A program made the position numbers and the translations under genes. This document shows positions 26,107-37,603 of a DNA stretch of 64,000 nt, piece after piece. This DNA is from Dipylidium caninum. Taxonomy: Eukaryota; Platyhelminthes; Cestoda; Cyclophyllidea; Dipylidiidae. Location: assembly GCA_017562135.1 (NCBI GenBank), contig QEYB01000952.1:372001-436000 (forward strand), read 5' to 3'. Below the pieces are notes generated by a model. That model worked only from the letters and a program-made list of their open reading frames with translations. It searched no databases and had not been told where the DNA came from. Every line of letters begins with the position of its first letter. Position 1 is the first letter of the stretch.

Positions 26107-26691
26107 ATGTGGCGCAACTGGCTGTCCAGGTCACCGACACCTTCCCGATATAGTGAGGATGAGAGGTGCCGCTCTGCCACTTTGCCTCTACAGCAACGAA
26201 ACAAACACCGTCCAGAAGATCAAGAGTCCCCGCGTCGGCCCAGCAGTTCTAACCCAGGAGGAGAGAAGAAGAGTCGCTTTGATTTTCTTCGTCCAAAACG
26301 GTGGCGCACTCTCTCGCGATCGAGACACACCTCCCCGAAACAACATTCCGCAACGTCCCTCGAGAAGGTTGCGTCCCAACAAAGCAGTGGAGGCTCCTCC
26401 ACTCCCACCAACGAGAATGCGCGTCACAAGACTCTTCCCCTCTGTCTTCACGATTCCGCCTCCACGGGGATGGACGAAGTCACTCCTAAAGCCGAGGATG
26501 CCGATAAATCCCTGAAGGCGGCCCTCGCACCTTCTCTTGGCAAGGACACCAGTGAGACTTCTTTCCAAAACGCTGAGACCAGTCGCATGAGCAGAAAAGA
26601 TTTAAGGAAAGAACGGGCTCTTCAACCGACGCCGAAGCCCTCTTTGTTCCATTTTGCCAAGAAGACAGCCGAGAAGACCCCGTACCAAATG
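26107..26691 (+). CDS. Upstream alternative first coding exon of ankyrin (or of an unknown gene)
   Basis: 195 codons from an ATG at 26107 with an in-frame TAG at 26089, ending at a donor gttagt (26692) in phase 0. The peptide (MWRNWLSRSPTPSRYSEDER...) is rich in Ser, Arg, Lys and Pro, has RPKRWRTLSRSRHTS-like basic stretches, and shows no known domain, so it is probably disordered. Phase 0 fits the ankyrin exon at 40100, which also begins in phase 0, and no other + strand gene lies between. Its link to ankyrin is therefore inferred from position and phase. The open frame runs past the donor to 26784, and that part is probably intron. Confidence 0.55.
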
Positions 26692-29600
26692 GTTAGTCCC
26701 TTATTAAAGACTACTCAGACCAGGGAAAAAATCTTAATCCTCTCCACCCAGTCACACTTTAAATTAACCTTGGAGGAGATGTGAGGCAAACGAGGCAGAT
26801 GTGAGTAGGCTGAGGGCAGCTCGACTAGTATCCACCACCTGCAGCGTAGGTGCTGGATATGTGCCATTTGTAGGCAAGCAATGGTAGCTTTGCCTAACCC
26901 GTCCTCAAAATTTCGGCCCGGAGTTTAGGTTACTTGGTTTCGCGGGGTAGCTAAGCTTTCTCAGAGTCTAGGGAAGGCTCGAAAGCTGACACTTTTATTC
27001 ATCATTTACTTTTCACGGTTGCACTAATTTTTGGTTTATAAATACTTTCGAGGCCCCCCCCCCCACCTCCTCCCCCAAGAGGCTCTTTCGAGTAACTAAG
27101 GTCTTACAGATTTCTTTTCAGCAGGATTCACTTTATCACTTGCCTCCTTTTTTGACACCCACTTTTAACTTCCACGCAGTAAATAATTCAGAAACAATCA
27201 GCAACGAAGTCTGTGCGATTTGTTTGCCAAGCTACCCTCTTTTCAAGTTTAATCAAGTCTGAGGTGCGCACGCGCCGGAGAAAGGGGAGCGAGGTGGTGT
27301 GGCTCGTGTCCTCTGTTCGCACTACTTTAGGGATCACAATCCCATGTGTGTGCCCGCGTCTTGGTATATGCGAGTATCCACTTTAGCAAAGCTCTGTACT
27401 GCAGCTCAAGAGAAAATCGGAGGCCATCTTTGTTGAATGCACTCCTCAGAATGCGGCGTGCAGCAGTGAATGTTGGCCTGGCCATGCCGCTGAGACGTAG
27501 TCGATGCGTTAGTGATTATGAAGTCTCTCCCAAGTGGGCGACGACAGTGAAGTCACCATGGCGACGAAGTTTTTCACTTTATTTACATTATGCACACGAA
27601 GATGAGTTTTGCAGTACACCTTGGGCAACTTTGCGCATTAATTGAATCGCACGAGAGGAGTTTTGTGGATTGAAGGGGAAATAATGTCAGGTTTTGTATC
27701 AGGTCGACTGCCAGGACATGCCGACCAGCAAAAATGGGCGAGGATGACATCGGTAGTAAGTAGAGAATAAGGAGGAAACTGACCTTCGCGGGGAGGCGAG
27801 ACGGATGAGGTTGTGACAAAATGCGGGGGGGGGGGGGAAGCGGCGGCGGCGGTAGAAGAGCGCTGCCTCCCCACCCGCTCTTCGTTCCCTGTCCTCTTAA
27901 GTGCCTCGAGATTAAATCTAAGCCCTGTGAAAGTGGTAAGGCCCGATCTAAACCCTGCCTCCTGTCTTCGTGAAGTAATGGAACGATTTAACTTCCCTCC
28001 ACGGACACGATAAAGCGCCTCACTCATTCAGGATTCTTGGCCTGTCCGCATGCGAACAATCGTTGTGTGTGGGCTCGGATTAACGCTTCCTCCCACATCC
28101 TCATTCTTTCACGCGCATGCCTTTTTATCAACTCTGGCGGTCGGTGAAGTTAGCTTGGCGAAAGCAGCTGCCAGCAGTGGACTATTTGGGCTCATCGCTA
28201 GAATCTGTGCCCTTAGCAGAGGAGATTGCTTGACCCCGAACTGTTGAAGAGGCGTGACCTTAGGCAAAATTCCTCCCATCCATGCGCCTGGGTAATTTGA
28301 CACGAAGAGTGGACGAACATAACTCACAGGTTCGGTGGTTTTCCCACGAAATTACAGGGACATATTTTGCAACTTTTCCATTCGTTTACGATGCAACGAC
28401 CCGTGTGGGGCCTTGGGCTCAGTGTTTTTCACGAACCGAGGGCTAGTTATGTACAAAAGGTAACCTTTGATGCGATGGAAGGGAAAGAGATTTGACGGGG
28501 GATGTGTTGTTTTTGCCATTTAATGATTCTTCCCACTAGTCCTCACTAATTACCTGTTTCCACGGCCTCATTTCCGAATAATTTCATAAGTGTACATCTG
28601 AAGTTCATCTCAGATAACCTCCCAGTTGCCAAGACGTCGGAGGGAACTGATTTCAGCATAGAAACAACACTTCCAAGGGAAAGAGGGTCTTCGCCTTCAT
28701 ATGGCACCACATCGCCACCATAACCGATTTCGCCTCATCTCCTTAATACCCTTGACTTAATTCACACCTTCTCAGGTGCCTCTTGCTCGAGGCCACTTCC
28801 ACTTTTATCTTGGAGCCGAGGATAGCTGACCGCCCCCTGGTCAACTGATTACATAAATCTACAAAGGCTGGAGTAAATGAATTAGAGACACACTGTCGAA
28901 TGAAGAGTCTGAAAGGAGTTGAGTCTTCTTAACAGCGTCTTCAGCCTGCAGCGCCTTCAACCAGCGGTTTCATCATTAGAAACAGTATGTATTATTCTCA
29001 ATTGATAAAGTGACGCATGCCTCAGTGATTAGAGTAAACTACATTCCCCTTCCCCATGGACTCTCAATGTGGCCGCAGGCACCACGACCTCTCTCTGCCT
29101 GCCTCCGCAGTGGGAGAACACCTACTCAAATACTAATTGTTATTTCGTTGTGAAGGCAACTACACTGGGGCCTGGTAGTTTTCGGTGTGAGTCCAACTGC
29201 TAGGCCGGAAAGAGGGCAGCCACCGGAGGGAGGTCGGGGTTGTGCTTTGATTACTCCCACGGGTTGAGGAGACTCAATGATGTTGGGCCCCGACGAGGGA
29301 GCGACGGACCGTGATCAGCAACGAGAGCCCGCACTAAACGCCGACACTGACATTGAGGTCATAAGTGCGTCAGCACAGAGGACGCAGTGATATATTTTCT
29401 GATCCATTCGGGCAGTTTGGGGAGGAACTTCTGACTGTTGAGGGGAAATAGTCTTTACCACTTAAAGTAGGCTGCTAAATGTCTGATACACAAACTCAAT
29501 TTTCCATACCGCACTTGTACTAGGCCCCTTGCCAACTGATTAGGCCAATGCGCTCTACTAATTAATTCCTCATTGACACTCCAGAGAAGGCAGGTTTTTG

Positions 29601-32600
29601 GCTCAACTCTGCCTTACGAGGTGACTCGCATTGCCTTTGTTGTTGGGCTTGATGTCTCCAGATCATTGGCTCTCCACCATTCCACTTTCTCTACAATATA
29701 AATAGGCCAGTGATTTCAGAAGGAGTAAATGATTAAAGGAATGGCAGTGAGGAGGTAGAACAAGGGAGTAAGCACAGATATTACTCCACGCACCTCACCC
29801 GCTTTGTGAAATATCCCATGGGGTAAGAGTCATGTGGCGATGGTAACAGGCTAAAAGTGGACGCGATTTAGTGGCATTCGAAGGTCTGTTTCCGCTTCCA
29901 TTGAAAATATTTGTTCCTGTCGACCTTCATCGAGGGTGTTAGACATTATGGCTGGAGCCCGTGTTTCTGAGATGCCCAGTGGGCTAGTGATTGAGTTTTT
30001 ATAAATTAGTGCTTGGACTGTATTGTGTGCGAAACGGGTTGCTCTTAAAAGCTTGGTTATTCCGAGTCCGAGACAGCGCGATTTGGTGTCAATTCAGCTG
30101 GCAAGTTCAACAATGTAAGTGTCAGTTTCTCTATCGAACACTTTCTTCCATCTGTGATTCTTCGGAGTTCCCTAGGCCCCTTGTTATGGAATTCAAGTGG
30201 TCTGCACCCTCACCGTTCCTTAATGCAACCATACGCGCTTGGGAAGCATGTTTACGAAATCTGCCAGTCTTCCATCCAACAAACGCAGATGCAGTCTAGC
30301 TCGACCGAGCTGGGGGAGCCTGGGGTTAGTGCTTTGTGCGTGGACTCAGAGATGCACCCGAGACTTCTCGTCAGCCTGTCCTCGTTCGGTGCAGCAGTCC
30401 CACGTAAGTTAGAGCCGCCCCTCAACGCCTCGTTACAATCGGGTCGCTTGTTCATTTCGCTGCGGTCATAGCTGGTATAGCGGTGGGGGCCACCTCATCT
30501 ACGCCTCTTTCTACCTAAATAGGCGGAAGTTAATCCGTGCGGCCCCTATGCCCTTTTGTGTGGTAAAGCGAAAACTCATTACACACAAACCTTCGCCTGA
30601 CGGCATAACAGGCTCATAAACATTACGGGGTGTATTTTCTCGTGTTTACCACTCGCTCGCTGCGTCGACTTGTCGTAATAAAAGGGGATGCTTTCGCACC
30701 GAGTGACAGGCTGCAGACGGAAGTCTTTTGTGCGGGAAGGTGGAGAACTAGGCAACAGGTGACCACACGAGAGGAGAGGAGTCGTGTGTGACTTGTACTG
30801 GTTGGACGAAAGTGGCCACAACGGTAGCGGTGATATTCGGCACCAGTGCCGACAGCAATTCGGTCCTCTCGCGCTTCATCCGACACAGTCTCCGCGTGTG
30901 GCCGGGGTAGAGAAGTCGAGGTTGAGTTGGAGAATCACAAGTGGACGACTACTTTCACATGACAAATAAAAATTTCGTAGAGCGTCCACGGCACACATCC
31001 TCTCCGTGCGATATCTTCGGGAGCTTCGGCGGTGCGCACGGAGGCTGGGCCATAAATTCTTGCAAATCTGGATATGTGGACGAATTCCAGGAGCCTTTAG
31101 GCGGCGTTTGCGCAGTCAGTCAGTGAGAGCATTTGGGGGCTTTTGGGCGGCCCCATTTCGGGGAATAGTTCATGAGCAATAAGTCATTTCAGTATCAAAA
31201 CCGCTCGTCGGGTTAATTCTAGGCATCTGGCTTTCATATTTAAGCCATCATTGCTGCTGCCGCACAATGGGGAAGGCCGAGCGACAAGTGCGGCAACTTT
31301 TCAAAGATTCCGACAATCCGGTTCGTCAATGCACAAATTATCGCCAGCCATGTTTGGACTGACGATTAGGGAAGACTATTGCTTCAAGAAGTCAAGGCGA
31401 TAAAATAAAGGAAAGACGTGCGGCTGCATCGAGGCCATCCAGTCGCTCAGCCACCGCGGCTCTTGCACAGAAAAGGTGGAGGCCGAGGCCAACTCTCGAA
31501 GCACCGCCATGGCGGGAGGAGTGCGAGGGGCGACGATTTGCTCAACATCGGCCAGGCTATTTTAACCATTCAGAAGGTCTACGCCAAAGCTATAATCTGA
31601 ATTTCCTCCTTGTCACTGAGTTGGAATGGTGCGTCACACAGCTCCGAACAAAAGTATCTTGCGAAGGTTGAAGGTCTGTCTCACATGGCTAAACGCACAA
31701 ATGAAACCCTTTCATTAGGTTGTCTCGGGGGTGGACTCCCGGTCCAGACAATGGCGCGCACCTCGTGAGCAAAATGAGTCGACTGTCTCTTATCTGCGGT
31801 GTCTCATTGAGGTGCCGCCGAGTTCAGCTTGGACAAGAATTAAAAAAGAAAAAATAAACAAGGCTTAAGTGCATATTGGAGGCTACTATCCCATTCTCCG
31901 TCACAAAGAAGTGACGCCTTGATCAATGTATGGTTGGCGCTACTCGGCTAAAGCCAAATGTACTTCCGCTTGATTAACGGCAAGAACGAAATTTTAAACA
32001 ATACCCACACTCACACTCATGTGGCTTGAGCGGCTGTGGTGAATCCGCCTTGGGACGCAGGCGGACGTGAGAATGCCGCGTGAACCGCAGTGATGGGGAA
32101 AGGCCTGCTGTAAGGCTTTCAAATCTCCAAAGTCCTCCACTTGCGCAAGGCGGAGCCGGGTTGGGACGGGACGGGCGTGGTGGACGGCACCTAGCGTTAA
32201 TGATTAACTCACACACTTCCGGACTTATCTTAATCACGCTTTGCAAAAAAACCTTCCAGAACTAGTTGAACTTCATTGCCCATTTATCATTTTTCGTGAG
32301 AACCCACAAATGTTCAAAGTACTGCGAACTCATGGATTTCGTCCCAATGATTACCCTTGGTCGAGTAGTCATGAGTGTCCAGATGTGCACCTCTTGCACA
32401 ATGTATCTTTTGTGCCTTGTACGGTCTGTGGCTTGCATCCCTGAGATGAAGGCGATGTGATTAGTGCAGTGACTACTCTCAGAGTTCCGACGACACCCCG
32501 ACTTTGTCGGTGTGGCGCTCAAAGTGGTCTTGTTACAACTCCCATTTTCCCGATGCAACCCAACCTCAAATATCTCGTTGCTGCTGGTCAGAGAACTAAT

Positions 32601-35431
32601 CAGAAATCGCTTTCCCAAAGTCTCTTAATTACACACGTCTATGAGATTATTTCTAACGTATTCAGTGTTTTCCCTTGTTAAAGGAGGCGTTAAAACCCCT
32701 AAAAATTATTATGTGCTAACAAGGAACACTTGAGCTCTCGTTTTCTCCTTCGCCCCATTTCGCCTGCCCATTCATACCGCAAAAGGTTCATTTGCAACCT
32801 TGGTATGCAAACATGTTTTAATTTAAGGCGGATGTCTGCCTGCGGCGAACGCGATCGGAACTTGTTCATTCACCTCTCCTACTAAATTAGGAAACCACGT
32901 ATCAGTGCCAACACATTTGGACGTTCGTCATGCCGTACTGCTCAGCTAAACAGCCCTCTCTATGTCGAGTTTACTTAAAAAGTACACCGAACAGGTGTAA
33001 AAGTAGGCTATCGCCTGAGACACCCTCGCATATACTACTATGTCCTTATGAGTAGAAAACCCTGTTCCTCATCGGACCCTCATCGATTTGGAGAGTGAAC
33101 TTGGACAGAGGAGCATTCTATTGGGTGAACAGTCACTATCAACGTAGGTTGCATGGACCGTGATATGATGATTCCACAGGTGGCCGTCCGTTGCCGCTAC
33201 TGATTTCATAAGGGACCGAAGAGTATATAATGCGTGGAATTATTTTCAATGCGAACACAATGGTGCCCCGTTAAGTAGTCACAGGCGCTATTTGTAGGTG
33301 ACATCGCTTTATCTAATGGGCAAAATTTTTGAGGACAGGGAAAAACCTCGCCACACCCACAAGCTCTCATTGGACGTCGGCAGCTTGCTTTATGTTGCCT
33401 GACCTGCAAATCTGCCTCCAGCATCCTAATTTTAATGAAGTCTGCAAATACCTCCTCAGCACGCCCTGGTACACGACCTATTTCCGCCAAAGCGAGTCTT
33501 GCGCCGATGACCCAGCTCACAGCCTTGTAAATAGTGGAAGAGGGACGAGTTAGTCACGACGGTGAGATTAGTGATCAGCATGCCACAACCCTAAAGACGA
33601 TGAAGTTTTTTTGGCTCCGACCTAAGAGCGAGCACACACCCCTGCGTCCTCTTGCTCCCATTGCGCCGCCCCATTATTGCAGGCCACTTGACAGTTAATT
33701 GACACCTTTCCCGTCTCTGCACCCACAAAGTAGTGGAGTCATTATGCCAGTTGTGGGTAGCAGTGTTTTTCCAATGGTGTGACGAGTTAACGCAGCCTTC
33801 TGCACATAACAGGGCCCCTCCGGTTTCTCTTAGCCAACAGAGCCACAAATGAAGGACTGCTTCACCAAATAGACAAGTATTCGCTTGTTGTAGTGTTGCT
33901 TTCGTTGAAATTGATTCAATCACGCCTTATTCTGATACATTTCGATCTCGACCAGTGTCGCATTCCCTAACAAAATGGATTTCTGTATGGGCGCAGTTGA
34001 ATCTACTGGATTACAAACATCATAAGTGGTTTTGACCAAGATGCTGGAGGGCTTTCGATTGGGGTATTCACCACTTCTTGCTGAAGCAGTGGATGACGAA
34101 AGTGAACAAGTTCACTAACGAAGTAGGAGCATGCTTGTGCAAAGAAAAAAAAAATATTAGAGATTCTCAGCTTGCCATCTCATTAAATGGGCGCAACTTC
34201 AGCTTTACGTGTCAGCACACCGGTCGTCACTCCAAGCCTGCTTCGAGGCTTCGGTTGGGGTCGTGTGAGCACAAGGCTTTTTGTGCCAGACCGCCTTCTT
34301 CTCCATTGACTAACCTCCTCTCATTCACCGGAACACTTCTGTGGCGGAATAATTGCTTTAGCGTTAACTGTACAATGACTTTTTCTGTCCTAAAAAGCCT
34401 GTGGCCACAAAATCTTTTCCCAAGAGCTTCCCATTTCTTCACCGTATTCATGGTGCGAAACTCCTTTTGGCTAGGTTAGCTTGAACATATGAAACCCGCC
34501 CCCAAACAATGTTTCCTTTACTACCGTTGCAGAGACGATGTAAGACAAGTTTCAGTATTTCTTCTACTTCCGTTTACAAGCCAGAGGCGGGCACGCTTCA
34601 CATCCCTTTTGGGACCGGACGAGGATGGTTCGACTACGAATGCTGAAATTGTGAAATTAATCCCACTAACTGAAGTCGATCCTCTTTTTATGGCTGGTGA
34701 CGTACGTCTTTGTTTGAAGCGACACACATCCGCTCGACATACTTTTCAAGTGGCCAGGGGTGTCACCTTCCCCCTCCACTTGCCCCAGAACGCCAGCAGA
34801 GCGATGGCGCTGTTTGCCATAGCCACCCGTTGAGAAAATAATGTGGTACTTCTGCGTATGTACCAGGGTAGCCTTTCTACACTGCGATTCACGTTTCTAA
34901 CTGCAGTGGTGAATCAAGGCTAATTTATGCGGATTTGCCATGGGGGAAGCACTTGGGCAGTCACTGGCCTCCTCGTAATTTCCATAACCATTCATACAGC
35001 CCACTTTCGTGACTGTAAAGGCAAGGAAGAGCCCACTTTAGATGGTGGCGACGGCAGGCGGTGCCTTGCTCGATGCAAGCCCTTATGCGCCAGGGTATCC
35101 TTGGCAGCAGATCGTAAACCTGCACGAAATCTTTGTTTTTCTGGGTCTAAGCCTTAGAAAGCCAATTAAAATGGATCATATCGCATTTCCCCCTGGCATA
35201 TGCAAACTATGGAGTAAAGGTAATGCTGCTGACATTCGAACAGTGCTACAGTCCCAACGCTTTGCACATTTTGGCAAATGACTCCCCTTCCTCCCCTGTG
35301 TCACGTGGTTGAACGTGCGAACCGAACTCGTCGCATGCTAATCATTTCATATGTTAGAAAATGTTTTGATTTCGCATCAAGCTGTGATCTAAGGGAGAAG
35401 GCAGTCATCCGTGCCTGGAGGAGCATTTCTA

Positions 35432-35450
35432 GGGGGGGGGGGGGGGGGGG
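35432..35450 (+). repeat. Poly-G run of 19
   Basis: Uninterrupted G tract directly upstream of the CpG-rich segment. Its length is likely to be unstable or misread in assemblies. Confidence 0.9.
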
Positions 35451-35592
35451 TAGAGTTTAATCTGTATTCCTTTTTGGACCAATGATCTGTAAAATTTGTG
35501 CCGGTAGAGTGGACAGATTTCCTTTGAGGGCGCCCGCAAAGACCGCCTAAGAGGAACAATGAGAGGAGCCATCCGTTCGCCTTGAGTTGACG

Positions 35593-36010
35593 TCAGGGCG
35601 CCCGAGACCCCCACGAGCTGCGGGTGCTTGCGATTGGGCATTGGCAGCACCGTGAGACGGACACGCGAGTGCGCGCGTGCGTGCGTGCGAGCGTGGAGGT
35701 GCGCGCCGGAGGAAGGGCCCATCGCCTTTCCTGGACGGTGCGTGCCTGCGTGCGCGTGCACGCGCGGCGGGGCGGGGCGGGGCGTTGCCTCACATCGATC
35801 GGCTTCGGACTACGCGTCGGCGGCAGACCCGCTGCCCCTTCCGTCTCCCGCGCCAGCATTTCGTGGCTGCCTCGCGCGGAGTGCGTTGGTTCCTTGCCTG
35901 CGCGCGCGCCCTGGTCGTGGTTCAGTGCGAACACAGTACCGCTGCCCCGGGAGAGGGAGAAGAACGCGCGATCCCGCATACAAACTCAAGCTCAGGGCAG
36001 ACGTGAGCGC
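35593..36010 (+). promoter_or_regulatory. CpG-rich segment with GC boxes
   Basis: Locally much richer in C, G and CpG than its flanks. It has an alternating purine-pyrimidine run (gcgcgcgtgcgtgcgtgcga) near 35670 and three overlapping GGGGC units at 35769-35783, which form Sp1-type GC boxes. It lies about 1.2 kb upstream of the ATG at 37172 and could be the promoter of the downstream ankyrin start. The long overlapping open frames here exist in several frames at once because GC-rich DNA has few stops; I do not call them genes. Confidence 0.35.
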
Positions 36011-36885
36011 GTTACCCAGGCATCGGCCGCTCTTCTACTCACGTTCACTTTTCCCATCGGCTTCGCCACCCTTACATGCTTGGCATTCTGTTCTAAGGAT
36101 TACAGTTGATGCGTAAAGGGAAGATGGTTGAGACTTTCAACTCGCTTGACGCATCCCATGTGAGTAATTCGCACTCATTTTTCGTGCCTGTTGACTCTTC
36201 TTTCACTCATGCTTTTACTAGCACTTTGCCGCTTACTCTGGAAGTTATGAGTTGCTGGCATTTTCTTAAGTGCCCAACAGCCTGAGAGAATCTGTATCTG
36301 CTCTTCATGTCACTCGGGCCAGAACGCTTTCTGCCGCAACTCCTTCGTTTCTCTAAGCGAACTCGTTAGTAGTCTACTGTGTCTGGAGCAGAACAAAATT
36401 GCTTTCCTTTATTCCCCAAGGCCTTCAGATCTGTTTAATTCACGACTACTCGGATTATATCGCAGAAAAAATACGTTCCATTAAATAGTGGGAGAAATGG
36501 TTGAGAGAAAGTCTCTCTTGTCCTAAAAGCTTAGAATGCACCGTCAAACTCTTGAAAAGTGAATTTGATCCGCAGCTAACGCCGAGTCTCGAGAATGCCT
36601 CAGTTAATAAGACCGTAAATAAACGAACTGAAAGGTAAAACAAAGGATGCTGCCTAAGCAGGAAAAGTGGGGATGGAGTAAGAGTCCAAGCCGATCAAAT
36701 CCCCTACATCCAGGACGGAATAGCAGTTTGTTCCTCCCGCGGTCGGAGCCTCGTTCCTTCGGACCTCCCCGTGCACGTAATTGGCAGCGAGCTTGGCGTG
36801 CTGCCGATGTGCGGCGCAGTAGCTGCCTGGGTCGAGGAGTTTCTCGCTTCACTACACACACTTTTATGCAAGGAATGAGTTATCG

Positions 36886-36959
36886 CACACACCTGCACGC
36901 ATGCACTCACAGTTAGAAATATGGATTGTGTGTGAGTGGGCGTGTGTGCGGGTGTGTGA
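36886..36959. repeat. Facing CA-rich and TG-rich repeats
   Basis: A CA-rich stretch (36886-36913) is followed by a TG-rich stretch (36928-36959) on the same strand, so the two can pair as an imperfect hairpin. Confidence 0.6.
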
Positions 36960-37171
36960 ATGTCATGTCTAATAAGAATGCTCTCTTGGTCTCATTGGTT
37001 CACTTTACTTCCAAAGCTTTGTGCTTGCGCTCTTTCGGAAGCTGCAAATTTTTAGCCTTCTCGCCATTACTGATTGACACTCAGTAACTCACAGTGAGAA
37101 ATTGTGTGCATACACAGCGGGAGAGTGTGAAGAGGAATTCAAAAAATATTCCCTAATTTCGTCAATTGGCG

Positions 37172-37603
37172 ATGATTACCGAGGCCTCCAAGACTTTTTC
37201 CGCCCGAACGGTGGAACGAAAGCCCCGACGGAGCGCCTCTTTCACCGCCTGTTTCCCCACCAGAAAGAGTATCCGCCAGTGGGAGAGAGAGGACCTTCTC
37301 AAACGCATTGAGCGCAATTCTAACCGTCAATGTTTTACACTTCCCCCCATTCTCTCGCGCAATTCCCACACCATCGCCTCGGACGACATCCCTGTTCCTG
37401 CCACCGCCATACCCGCGGTACGCAAAACCACCCCAACATCACATCGCACGTGGAATTTGATGTTCGGATGGCACCGCGGTCGGCGTCGCGGGCGAAAACA
37501 GGCGGAGAATAATCAAAACTTCCTACGGGCGGCCCGATCTGGAAATATTGGGAAGATAACCGAATATCTCAATAGCAATGTCGATGTCAACGCCGTCAGC
37601 TCG
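37172..37603 (+). CDS. ANK: Ankyrin exon 1b: alternative first coding exon and ANK repeat 1
   Basis: 144 codons from an ATG at 37172 (good context, G at -3), with an in-frame TAA at 37154 and no acceptor between them, so it is a first coding exon. The first 100 residues are basic and Ser/Thr/Pro-rich. They lead into [21 protein letters not shown], the standard entry into repeat 1 (vertebrate form ...ASYLRAARAGH). Ends VDVNAVSS at a strong gtaagt, phase 0. A weaker-context ATG at 37460 could give a shorter start. Confidence 0.85.

Larger units (their letters stand above)
26692..37171 (+). other. Long intron or 5' region between the two candidate ankyrin starts
   Basis: No coding exon recognised. 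It holds a C run (27054-27064), a G run of 13 (27825-27837), a G run of 19 (35432-35450), a CpG-rich stretch (about 35593-36010) and facing CA and TG repeats (36886-36959). Confidence 0.55.

Noticed and set aside
35624..36116. Two or three overlapping open frames of 109-162 codons
   Set aside because: They overlap in different frames in a GC-rich segment where stops are rare; Arg/Ala-rich without family features.
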